From positions 1 through 64,000 of the forward strand of contig JAIXTM010000009.1 in assembly GCA_027483945.1 (NCBI GenBank): 64,000 bases of DNA, given 5' to 3'. The notes beneath the pieces are model-generated. The model saw only the letters and a program-made list of their open reading frames with translations. It was not told the DNA's origin and did not search any database. This stretch comes from Hyphomicrobiales bacterium (lineage in GTDB: Bacteria > Pseudomonadota > Alphaproteobacteria > Rhizobiales > Beijerinckiaceae). Position 1 is the first letter of the stretch; every line of letters begins with the position of its first letter. Below are positions 10,058 to 19,653 of this stretch, piece by piece. A program made the translations under genes and the position numbers.

Positions 10058-10518
10058 CGGCGCCGGCGGCGTCCGCGACCGTCCATGCCAGCTGCGTCGT
10101 CGTCGGCGAGGCCGGCATACTCATCCGCGGCGAGGCCGGCACCGGCAAGTCGACGCTGGCCCGGGCGCTGGTGGCGGCGCAGGCCGCCCGCGGCGGCTTC
10201 GCGCGCCTGGTGGCCGACGACCGCGTGAAGCTGGAGCGCATCGGCGCGGCGATCGTCGCCCGGCCGGTTCCGGCCATCGGCGGGCTCGTCGAGGTGCGGG
10301 GGCTGGGGATCGTGGCGGTGCCGCACGAGCCCTCGGCCCGCCTCGCGCTCGTGGTCGACATCCTGGCGGGCGGGCCCGAACGCCTGCCGGAGCCGGAGGA
10401 CGCCGACATTCTCGGCGCCGCCCTCCCGCGCATCGTCTTCGCACCCCGGCTGACGGAGGCCGCGACGGTGCTGGAAGCCCTGCGCGGCGTCATGCCTCAC
10501 GCCGAACGCAGCGGCTGA
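10054..10518 (+). CDS. hprK: HPr kinase/phosphorylase, short alphaproteobacterial form
   Basis: The 154-residue protein corresponds to the catalytic half of Firmicute HprK. It has a Walker A GEAGTGKST near residues 30-38, a VADDRVKLE segment and the HprK signature EVRGLGIVAV near 83-92. The N-terminal domain is absent, as usual in alphaproteobacteria. It phosphorylates and dephosphorylates HPr on the regulatory serine, here probably S60 of the HPr encoded two genes downstream. Translation is coupled to chvG by an ATGA overlap. The 110 bases after it hold no further gene, only a short GCCCTTGAGGGC hairpin. Confidence 0.92.
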   Translation: MTAPAASATVHASCVVVGEAGILIRGEAGTGKSTLARALVAAQAARGGFARLVADDRVKLERIGAAIVARPVPAIGGLVEVRGLGIVAVPHEPSARLALVVDILAGGPERLPEPEDADILGAALPRIVFAPRLTEAATVLEALRGVMPHAERSG

Positions 10519-10628
10519 GCCACAAATCGGCTTTTCTCCACGACCCGACACGCGGTTTGCCCTTGCGCTTCAAGCTGCGGTGCACAAAATGCCCCACCGC
10601 CCTTGAGGGCGCCGAGGTCATGTACTGA

Positions 10629-11030
10629 ATGATCGGATTGGTGCTCGTGACGCACGGGCGCTTGGCGACGGAATTCAGATCCGCGCTCGAGCACGTGGTC
10701 GGTCCCCAGAAGCAGATCCAGACCGTCGCGATCGGTCCCGAGGACGATATGGAGGCACGGCGCGGCGAGATCGTCGCCGCCGTGGCCGGTGTCGACAGCG
10801 GTGACGGCGTCGTGGTCCTGACCGACATGTTCGGCGGCACGCCCTCCAACCTCGCGCTCTCCACCATGAGCGCCGGCAAGGTGGAGGTGGTGGCGGGCGT
10901 GAACCTGCCCATGCTGATCAAGCTGGCCTCGCTTCGCGAGGACACGCCCCTCGACGAGGCCGTGGTCCGGGCCCAGGAGGCGGGCCGCAAATACATCACC
11001 GTCGCCAGCCGCGTCCTGGCAGGAGCCTGA
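10629..11030 (+). CDS. PTS EIIA component, mannose family (regulatory)
   Basis: The 133-residue EIIA-Man domain has its phosphorylatable His at H9 (LVTHGRLA) and the conserved TDMFGGTPSNLAL segment at about 72-84. No EIIB, EIIC or EIID sugar permease accompanies it. It therefore most likely serves in the regulatory phosphorelay EI(Ntr)-HPr-EIIA found in alphaproteobacteria, where its phosphorylation state modulates the ChvG/I and metabolic networks. It starts at ATG 10629 and ends three bases before the HPr gene. Confidence 0.93.
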   Translation: MIGLVLVTHGRLATEFRSALEHVVGPQKQIQTVAIGPEDDMEARRGEIVAAVAGVDSGDGVVVLTDMFGGTPSNLALSTMSAGKVEVVAGVNLPMLIKLASLREDTPLDEAVVRAQEAGRKYITVASRVLAGA

Positions 11031-11033
11031 CCG

Positions 11034-11345
11034 ATGGACGAAGCGGACTGCCCCGACATGGCGATCCCCGCGGGCGCGGTCGGCCGGACCTTGCAGATCG
11101 TCAACCGCAAGGGCCTGCATGCCCGCGCCTCCGCGAAATTCGTTCAGACGGTCGAGCGCTTCGATGCACGCGTCACCGTCGCCCGCTGCGGCGAGGTCGT
11201 CGGCGGCTCCTCCATCATGGGGCTGCTGACGCTTGGGGCCGCGCAGGGCACCTCGATCACCGTCTCGGCCACGGGGCGTGAGGCCGGCGCGTGCATCGAC
11301 GCTATCGCTGCGCTCGTCGAGGACCGGTTCGGCGAGGACGAATGA
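11034..11345 (+). CDS. HPr-family phosphocarrier protein
   Basis: The 103-residue HPr has its active His at H29 (RKGLHARAS) and the regulatory Ser at S60 just before IMGLL, which is the HprK target site. An N-terminal extension of about 15 residues precedes the HPr fold. It relays phosphate from EI (not in this window) to the EIIA encoded immediately upstream. It is the last gene of the chvI-chvG-hprK-EIIA-HPr operon. Its TGA is directly followed by the convergent stop of the HxlR regulator (TGATCA), leaving no room for a terminator. Confidence 0.94.
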   Translation: MDEADCPDMAIPAGAVGRTLQIVNRKGLHARASAKFVQTVERFDARVTVARCGEVVGGSSIMGLLTLGAAQGTSITVSATGREAGACIDAIAALVEDRFGEDE

Positions 11346-11735
11346 TCACGCCGCGCGCCGGTCGAAGGCGGCGCGCGTGCTGTCGATAGCGGGCCGGTTC
11401 TCCTTCGCCCACCGGGCCAGCGACAGAAGGTGGCCGATCAGCGAGCGCCCCAGCGCCGTGAGCCCGTAGGTCACTTCCGGCGGGATCGTCGGCTTCACTG
11501 TCCGCCACAACAGCCCGTCTCGCTCCAGCTTGCGCAGGGTTGCCGTCAGCATCCTTTGCGACACGTCCGGGATCGCGCGCCGAAGGGCCGAAAACCGGCG
11601 ATCACCGTGATCCAGGTGGAGCAAGACCAGGACGCTCCACTTGTCGCCGATGCCGTCGATGACGCCGCGGACCGGGCATTGCTCCGGTCCGGCCGCTCTC
11701 AGCGCGTCGTCCTGTGTCGTCTTGGCTGTGGTCAT
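11346..11735 (-). CDS. HxlR-family transcriptional regulator
   Basis: The 129-residue single-domain winged-helix protein shows typical HxlR features: CPV...IDGIGDKWSVLVLLHL at the start, RFSALRRAIPDVSQRMLTATLRKLERDGLL as recognition region, and PEVTYGLTALGRSL in the wing. Members sense quinones, aldehydes or oxidants, often through the conserved N-terminal Cys (here in EQCPVRG). It is divergent from the SnoaL-like gene and probably regulates it and itself from the shared 106-base region. Together they look like a small accessory pair between the HPr gene and ahcY. Confidence 0.9.
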   Translation of the reverse strand: MTTAKTTQDDALRAAGPEQCPVRGVIDGIGDKWSVLVLLHLDHGDRRFSALRRAIPDVSQRMLTATLRKLERDGLLWRTVKPTIPPEVTYGLTALGRSLIGHLLSLARWAKENRPAIDSTRAAFDRRAA

Positions 11736-11749
11736 GGCTGTCTCTTTTC

Positions 11750-11784
11750 GGTATCAAAAAGGTGCCTACTTCCGAAAATATACC
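11750..11784. promoter_or_regulatory. Candidate HxlR operator in divergent promoter region
   Basis: An AT-rich stretch lies between the divergent HxlR and SnoaL-like genes. It contains an imperfect dyad with outer half-sites GGTAT (11750-11754) and ATACC (11780-11784). HxlR regulators usually bind such dyads between themselves and a divergent target. No experimental motif for this member is known to me, so this is a guess from position and symmetry. Confidence 0.35.
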
Positions 11785-11841
11785 AACCTCATATCGTCCC
11801 GTCCGCTCCCTCCGCAAGGGAGATGCAACAAGGGACTCATC

Positions 11842-12315
11842 ATGAAGTTCACGACACTCGGCCTCGCTCTGGCGGCCGCTCTCGCCGCCGCCCCCGCCTT
11901 CGCATCCGACAAGGGGATCGTGGAAGCCTTCTACACCCGGCTCCTCACCGCCACCGGCGCCGGCGACAAGGCCCAGGAGGCGGGCCGCATCCTGGCCCCG
12001 ACCTTCGTCAGCATCGGCGACTACTCGGGCAAGACCAAATCGCGCGAGGAACTGGCCGGCCAGCTCACCGCCTTCGCCAAGCTGATCCCGGACCTGACCT
12101 GGAAGGTCGAGGAGGTCATCCAGTCCGGCAACCGCTACGTGGTGCGCGGCCGCGCGTCGGGCACCCCGAACGGCCCGTTCTTCGGCGTCGACGGCAAGGG
12201 CAAGAGCTTCACGATCATGTCCATCGACATTCACGAGGTCGTCGATGGCAAGATCGCCAGGGTCTACCACGTGGAGGACTGGGCAAGCGCGCTCCAGCAG
12301 CTCCGGGCGCCGTAA
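11842..12315 (+). CDS. Exported SnoaL-like / ester-cyclase-family protein
   Basis: The 157-residue protein has a clear signal peptide (ALAAALAAAPAFA cleaved before SDK) and a SnoaL/NTF2-like fold: IVEAFYTRLLTATG helix, LAPTFVSIGDYSG, then the typical ending DIHEVVDGKIARVYHVEDWASALQQL. SnoaL-like polyketide cyclases are normally cytosolic; exported members are uncharacterised, so no substrate can be assigned. It starts at ATG 11842 with AAGGGA upstream. The divergent HxlR gene is the likely regulator. Transcription ends at the 14-bp-stem hairpin at 12331-12364. Confidence 0.82.
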   Translation: MKFTTLGLALAAALAAAPAFASDKGIVEAFYTRLLTATGAGDKAQEAGRILAPTFVSIGDYSGKTKSREELAGQLTAFAKLIPDLTWKVEEVIQSGNRYVVRGRASGTPNGPFFGVDGKGKSFTIMSIDIHEVVDGKIARVYHVEDWASALQQLRAP

Positions 12316-12330
12316 GGCTTCAAGCCCGGC

Positions 12331-12364
12331 GGACCATTGCTACCAATCCTGGTAGCAATGGTCC
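12331..12364. terminator. Perfect 14-bp hairpin across the convergent gene ends
   Basis: GGACCATTGCTACC (12331-12344) and its exact complement (12351-12364) flank a six-base loop AATCCT. The hairpin includes the TAG stop (12340-12342) and last codons of the minus-strand gene. There is no long T-run on either side, so it may act as a transcript-stabilising or factor-dependent end rather than a classical intrinsic terminator. Confidence 0.65.
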
Positions 12365-12771
12365 TTGCCGGCGCTCGCGGGCCGGGCATCCACGAAATAG
12401 GCCTTGGTCATGGCCTCGTCGATCTCGATCGTGCAGGGCTGGCCGTAGACCTGGAAGGACAGGGTCCGCTCGTCGACGACCTTGAACTCCTGCATCGCCA
12501 GGACCTCTTCGTCGTCGTCCCGCGTCCCGCAGAACTGCGCGGGGGACGAGCGCACGGCGAGCACGTATTTGAGCGGCGGCTTCAGTTCGTTGTGCACCCG
12601 CAGCCACCCGCTCCGGAACCGGGGGATGGTCAGGACCTTGCAGCCGGACTCGAAAACCCGGAACTGCCAGAACGAGGTGATGTTCTGGACCGCGCCGTTC
12701 GATTGCGCGGCAGCCGATACGGCCGAACCCAGCAAGACCAGCGCGGCGGCCGGGGGAATAAAGCGCCTCAT
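12340..12771 (-). CDS. Exported protein of unknown function
   Basis: I do not recognise a family. The 143-residue product has a signal peptide (AALVLLGSAVSAAAQ) and a mature part of about 120 residues with four cysteines (FESGCKVL, AQFCGTRD, GQPCTIEI, KDHCYQDW) that could form two disulfides in the periplasm. No transmembrane helix follows the signal. It starts at ATG 12771, divergent from ahcY across about 155 bases, and its last three codons lie inside a perfect hairpin. The real status of the gene is supported by the signal peptide and codon use like that of its neighbours. Confidence 0.7.
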   Translation of the reverse strand: MRRFIPPAAALVLLGSAVSAAAQSNGAVQNITSFWQFRVFESGCKVLTIPRFRSGWLRVHNELKPPLKYVLAVRSSPAQFCGTRDDDEEVLAMQEFKVVDERTLSFQVYGQPCTIEIDEAMTKAYFVDARPASAGKDHCYQDW

Positions 12772-12847
12772 CGAACGGCTCCGAACCTCGTCGGCCGAGT
12801 GTCGCGCGCTGCGCTTGCCGGATCAATAGGGGCGGATCGCAAGTGAC

Positions 12848-12863
12848 ATAAAGACATCTTTAT
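12848..12863 (+). promoter_or_regulatory. Probable SamR/SahR-type ArsR operator upstream of ahcY
   Basis: The perfect palindrome ATAAAGA-CA-TCTTTAT lies 64 bases before the ahcY start in an otherwise GC-rich region. ArsR-family regulators of the methionine/SAH cycle (SahR, and SamR in alphaproteobacteria) are described as binding ATAAAGAtatCTTTAT-like palindromes near ahcY and met genes. No regulator gene for it is in the window. The palindrome is seen directly; the regulator assignment is inference. Confidence 0.6.
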
Positions 12864-12926
12864 ATCTTGATTGCGCCTTCGGAGCCGATCTGCTAGGAGC
12901 CGCGCGACACGAATGGAGCACCCGCG

Positions 12927-14330
12927 ATGGCGCAGCACGACTACATCGTAAAGGACATCAACCTCGCCGCGTTCGGCCGCAAGGAGATCGAACTCGCCGA
13001 GACCGAGATGCCCGGCCTGATGGCCATCCGCGAGGAATATGGCGCGTCGCAGCCGCTTAAGGGCGCACGCATCGCCGGCTCCTTGCACATGACGATCCAG
13101 ACGGCGGTGCTGATCGAGACCTTGAAGGCGCTCGGCGCCGACATCCGCTGGGTTTCGTGCAACATCTTCTCGACCCAGGACCACGCCGCCGCCGCCATCG
13201 CGGCCGCTGGCATCCCGGTCTTCGCCTACAAGGGCGAGACGCTGGTCGAGTACTGGGACTACACCGCCAAGCTGTTCGAGTGGCACGGGGGCGGCACGCC
13301 CAACATGATCCTGGACGACGGCGGCGACGCCACGATGCTCGTCCATTACGGCCTCAAGGCCGAGGGCGGCGACACCGCCTTCCTCGACAAGCCGGGCTCC
13401 GAGGAGGAGGAGATCTTCTTCGCCCTCATCAAGCGCCTGCTGAAGGAGAAGCCGAAGGGCTGGTTCGCCGAGATCGCCCGGAACATCAAGGGCGTCTCCG
13501 AGGAGACGACCACGGGCGTCCACCGCCTCTACAAGCTGGCCGAGCAGGGCAAGCTCCTGTTCCCGGCGATCAACGTCAACGACAGCGTCACCAAGTCGAA
13601 GTTCGACAACCTCTATGGCTGCCGGGAATCGCTGGTGGACGCGATCCGCCGCGGCACCGACGTGATGATGGCCGGCAAGGTCGCGTTCGTCGCCGGCTTC
13701 GGCGACGTGGGCAAGGGCTCCGCCGCCTCGCTGCGTCAGGCCGGCGCCCGCGTCATCGTCTCCGAGGTCGACCCGATCTGCGCCCTGCAGGCGGCGATGG
13801 AGGGCTACGAGGTCGCCACCATCGAGGACGCCCTGCCGCGCGCCGACATCTATGTCACCGCCACCGGCAACAAGGACATCATCACCGTCGATCACATGCG
13901 GGAGATGAAGGACCGGGCCATCGTCTGCAATATCGGCCACTTCGACAACGAGATCCAGGTCGCGGGTCTGAAGAACTTCAAGTGGACCAACATCAAGCCC
14001 CAGGTGGACGAGATCGAGTTCCCGAAAGGCAACCGCATCATCCTCCTGTCGGAAGGTCGGCTGGTGAACCTCGGCAACGCCATGGGTCACCCGTCCTTCG
14101 TCATGTCCTCGTCCTTCTCCAACCAGACGCTGGCGCAGATCGAGCTCTGGCAGAATCAGGGCAAGTACGAGAAGCAGGTCTACACGCTGCCCAAGAAGCT
14201 CGACGAGAAGGTCGCCGCGCTGCATCTGGAGAAGCTCGGCGTGAAGCTGACCAAGATGTCCAAGGAGCAGGCCGACTATATCGGCGTGCCGGAGCAGGGT
14301 CCCTTCAAGCCCGACCATTACCGCTACTGA
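12927..14330 (+). CDS. ahcY: Adenosylhomocysteinase
   Basis: This enzyme (EC 3.3.1.1) hydrolyses S-adenosylhomocysteine to adenosine and homocysteine in the cytosol, keeping SAM-dependent methylation running. At 467 residues it is the alphaproteobacterial length with the internal insert. Motifs include [14 protein letters not shown], the NAD-binding [10 protein letters not shown] and the C-terminal PFKPDHYRY. It starts at ATG 12927 after AATGGAG. Control by the palindrome at 12848-12863 is likely, and it ends at a strong intrinsic terminator. Identification is unambiguous. Confidence 0.98.
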   Translation: MAQHDYIVKDINLAAFGRKEIELAETEMPGLMAIREEYGASQPLKGARIAGSLHMTIQTAVLIETLKALGADIRWVSCNIFSTQDHAAAAIAAAGIPVFAYKGETLVEYWDYTAKLFEWHGGGTPNMILDDGGDATMLVHYGLKAEGGDTAFLDKPGSEEEEIFFALIKRLLKEKPKGWFAEIARNIKGVSEETTTGVHRLYKLAEQGKLLFPAINVNDSVTKSKFDNLYGCRESLVDAIRRGTDVMMAGKVAFVAGFGDVGKGSAASLRQAGARVIVSEVDPICALQAAMEGYEVATIEDALPRADIYVTATGNKDIITVDHMREMKDRAIVCNIGHFDNEIQVAGLKNFKWTNIKPQVDEIEFPKGNRIILLSEGRLVNLGNAMGHPSFVMSSSFSNQTLAQIELWQNQGKYEKQVYTLPKKLDEKVAALHLEKLGVKLTKMSKEQADYIGVPEQGPFKPDHYRY

Positions 14331-14364
14331 CCTGACGCCCGACCGCGCGGCAACGGTTTCGACG

Positions 14365-14391
14365 AAGGGCCCGGCCATGTGCCGGGCCCTT
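14365..14391 (+). terminator. Intrinsic terminator of ahcY
   Basis: An 11-bp perfect stem AAGGGCCCGGC (14365-14375) pairs with 14381-14391 around the loop CATGT and is followed by TTC. It is positioned 35 bases after the ahcY stop. Confidence 0.85.
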
Positions 14392-14393
14392 TC

Positions 14394-14793
14394 ACGTTGA
14401 CCGTTGTCGCGCTCTATGTTCTTGTTATGTTCTATCCAGATTTCAAGGCCCTGACCACAGCATAGGGCAAAGCTTCCGAGCATCCTCGCGCCGCGTCGCT
14501 TGATCTACATATAGTAGAGACATGCGAGTACATGTCCTACATGTTGCGCTTCTTTCCTGCTAAGTCGATGACGTGGATTTTTTCGCGCTTTATCTCTTCT
14601 TAACCACTTCCTGCCGGACTCCACGCACGGCTATTGTGAGGGTGATTCGGGACCTCGCCTGCGGTCGTGAACGGTTCTCCGCCAGGCTCCCGGTCGGTCA
14701 CCAGTCGCGTGAGTTAAGACAGGCGGTCCGCGTTTCGCAGGATCGCCGTCGGCGCAGCATAAGCGGCGTCGGGAGGGGGCAAGGACGTTGAGG
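14394..14793. other. 400-base gene-free region upstream of divL
   Basis: No convincing gene is found between the ahcY terminator and divL. The left part is AT-richer than its surroundings. It holds a LexA-type box (14418-14432) and a run of TACATGT-like repeats (14529-14544). The longest suggestive frame is a 23-codon ATG frame at 14532-14603 without a clear ribosome binding site. The right part holds the divL leader with AAGGA before the start codon. It may encode a small RNA or SOS peptide, or be the divL promoter region. Confidence 0.5.
14418..14432. promoter_or_regulatory. LexA-type box GTTC-N7-GTTC
   Basis: GTTC (14418-14421), seven bases, GTTC (14429-14432), embedded in two direct copies of TATGTTCT eleven bases apart. 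This is the direct-repeat SOS box established for alphaproteobacterial LexA. The nearest rightward gene is divL, 362 bases away; leftward, ahcY is convergent. The target is therefore unclear. Confidence 0.6.
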
Positions 14794-17321
<2,528 letters not shown>

Positions 17322-17325
<4 letters not shown>

Positions 17326-18893
17326 GCGGGGACGAGGCCGCCCCGCCGCCCCCGTCCGCCGCGCCGGAGGCCGACCGCGCCGCGGTATGGACCATGCGCC
17401 TTCCCGACGAGGCGGCGACGGTGCAGCTCGCCCGCGACCTCGCGCCCTTCTTCAAGCCCGGCGACATGGTCACCCTGTCCGGCGGCCTCGGCGTCGGCAA
17501 GACCGCCTTCGCCCGCGCGCTGATCCGTTCCCTGGCGGAGGACGAGGCGCTCGACGTGCCGAGCCCCACCTTCACCCTGATCCAGACCTACGACGCGCCG
17601 GTCGGACCGCTCGTCCATGCCGATCTCTACCGCCTGTCGGGCGCCGACGAGCTGTTCGGCCTCGGCTTCGAGGACATGATCGAGGGCGCCGTCGCCCTCG
17701 TGGAATGGCCCGAACGTGCCGCCGACGCGCTTCCCCCCGACCGACTCGACGTCATGCTGCGCCTCGATCCCGGCGCCGGCGACGGCGCGCGCCTCGTCAC
17801 GCTGACGGGCTTCGGCGCCTGGCGCGGCCGGCTCGACCGCACGCGGGCGGTCCACAAGCTCCTGCGCGCCAGCGGCTGGGGAGAGGCGGCGCGCATCCAC
17901 CTCCAGGGCGATGCCTCCACCCGCGCCTATGAGCGGCTGGTGAAGCCGGACGGCTCGCGCGCGATCCTCATGGTCTCGCCGCCGCGTCCGGACGGGCCGG
18001 CGGTGCGCCGCGGCAAGCCCTACAGCGCCATCGCCAAGCTGGCCGAGAGCGTCCACGCCTTCGTCGCCATGGACAGGGGCCTGCGCGATCTCGGCTTCTC
18101 GGCGCCGGAGATCTACGCGTCCGATCTGGAGGCCGGCCTGCTCGTCCTGGAGGACCTCGGCCCCGGCCTCATCGTGGACGGGCCGAGCCCGATCCCCGAG
18201 CGCTACATGGAGAGCGCCGGCCTGCTGGCCGATCTCCACGGCCGCGCCGTGCCCTGGACCCTGCCCATCGAGCCGGGCCGCGACCATATCCTGCCCGTCT
18301 ACGACCTGGAGGCGCTGACCATCGAGGTCGAGCTTCTGCCGGACTGGTATCTGCCCCATATCGCCGGCGGCATGATGTCCGCCGCCGTGCGCGCCGATTT
18401 CCTCGCCCGCTGGACGACGCTCCTGGAAGAGATCGTCTCCGCCCCGCCGACCTGGGTGATGCGGGACTACCATTCCCCCAACATCATCTGGCTGCCCGAG
18501 CGGACGGGGCTCGCCCGCGTCGGCCTGCTGGATTTCCAGGACGCGGTGCTCGGCCACCCGGCATACGACCTCGTTTCCCTCGGCCAGGACGCGCGCATCA
18601 CCGTGCCGGCGGAGCTGGAACTGCACCTCCTCGGCCACTACGCGAAGCTGCGCCGCGCCGGCGACCCCGGCTTCGACCTGTCCGCCTTCGCCCGGGCCTA
18701 TGCGATCCTCGGCGCCCAGCGCGCCACCAAGATCCTCGGCATCTTCGCCCGGCTCGACCGGCGGGACCGCAAGCCCGCCTATCTCAAGCACCTGCCGCGG
18801 GTGGAGGCCTATCTGCGCCGCAACCTCGACCATCCGGCTCTGCAGGAGCTGAAGTCGTGGTATCAGACGCACCTGCCCCGGCTGTTTGCCTGA
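17322..18893 (+). CDS. TsaE-AmgK fusion: tRNA t6A ATPase subunit plus sugar (MurNAc) kinase
   Basis: Two proteins are fused in 523 residues. Residues about 25-165 are TsaE, the ATPase of the tRNA N6-threonylcarbamoyladenosine complex, with Walker A GGLGVGKTAFAR (54-65), SPTFTLIQTY and HADLYRL. Residues about 170-520 are an aminoglycoside-phosphotransferase-fold kinase with RDYHSPNI and LDFQDAVLGHPAYDL catalytic and metal motifs, like AmgK. AmgK phosphorylates N-acetylmuramate (and GlcNAc) at the anomeric carbon for peptidoglycan recycling, and the next gene encodes the matching MurU. This fusion occurs in other alphaproteobacteria. It starts with ATGA overlap on divL. The MurNAc specificity is inferred from homology and neighbour. 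Confidence 0.88.
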
Positions 18894-18918
18894 GTCGCCG
18901 GGCCGCCGGAGCCCCTTG

Positions 18919-19653
18919 ATGCCGCTGAAGCCTGCCGCCGTCCCGCCGACCGCCATGGTCATGGCAGCCGGGCTGGGGACGCGCATGCGCCCCGTCACGA
19001 ACACGATGCCGAAGCCTTTGGTGAGAGTGGCTGGCCGCGCCCTCATCGACCACATGCTCGATCGGCTCGCCGAGGCCGGCGTCGGGACCGCGGTGGTCAA
19101 CGTCCATTACCTCGCCGACCAGATCGAGGCGCACCTGGGCGGCCGTACCGAGCCGCGCATCGTCATCTCCGACGAGCGCGCCCGGCTGCTCGACCAGGGC
19201 GGCGGCATCCGCAAGGCGCTGCCGGTCCTGGGCCGCCAGCCCTTCCTCTTCTGCAACACCGACGCCTTGTGGCTGGAGGGTCCGCGCAGCAATATCGCCG
19301 CCATGGCGGAGGCCTGGGACCCGGAGCGGATGGACATCCTCCTGCTGGTGGCCGCGTCCGCCACCAGCATCGGCGTCGACTGGCCCGGCGACTTCACCAT
19401 GGATGCGCAAGGGCGGCTGACCCGGCGCGTCGAGCGCAAGGTGGCGCCTTTCGTCTATGCCGGCGTCGGCATCATGAAGCCGGAATTGTTCGACGGGATC
19501 GAGGAGGAGGTCTTCAAGTTCGCGCCCTTCTTCTTCCGCGCGGCCGAGGCCGGGCGCCTGTACGGCCTGCGCCTCGACGGGCAATGGCTCCACGTGGGCA
19601 CGCCTGAGGCCATGACCGAGGCCGAAGAGCGCATCGCGGCCAGCAACCGGTGA
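18919..19653 (+). CDS. murU: N-acetylmuramate alpha-1-phosphate uridylyltransferase (MurU-like nucleotidyltransferase)
   Basis: The 244-residue NTP transferase has the signature MVMAAGLGTRMRPVT (13-27) and MPKPLVRVAGRALIDH, the metal-binding CNTDALW and a closing VGTPEAMTEAEERI. Downstream of the AmgK domain, the best assignment is MurU, which converts MurNAc-1-P and UTP to UDP-MurNAc and bypasses de novo MurA/MurB synthesis. The ATG at 18919, with GGAG eight bases upstream, is preferred to TTG 18886, which lies inside the previous gene. A generic sugar-1-phosphate nucleotidyltransferase is the alternative. The stop overlaps addB by four bases. Confidence 0.85.
   Translation: MPLKPAAVPPTAMVMAAGLGTRMRPVTNTMPKPLVRVAGRALIDHMLDRLAEAGVGTAVVNVHYLADQIEAHLGGRTEPRIVISDERARLLDQGGGIRKALPVLGRQPFLFCNTDALWLEGPRSNIAAMAEAWDPERMDILLLVAASATSIGVDWPGDFTMDAQGRLTRRVERKVAPFVYAGVGIMKPELFDGIEEEVFKFAPFFFRAAEAGRLYGLRLDGQWLHVGTPEAMTEAEERIAASNR

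Noticed and set aside
12830-12926. SAH or SAM-II riboswitch upstream of ahcY
   Set aside because: Only about 155 bases are available and I could not fold the conserved core of either; the ATAAAGA-CA-TCTTTAT palindrome explains regulation better.
12768-14483. Long frame antisense to ahcY
   Set aside because: It is a shadow of ahcY codon bias; it crosses the ahcY terminator and operator.
14598-14615. TTAACCAC as a CtrA site upstream of divL
   Set aside because: The second TTAA half-site at seven bases is missing and the full TTAACCAT octamer is not matched.
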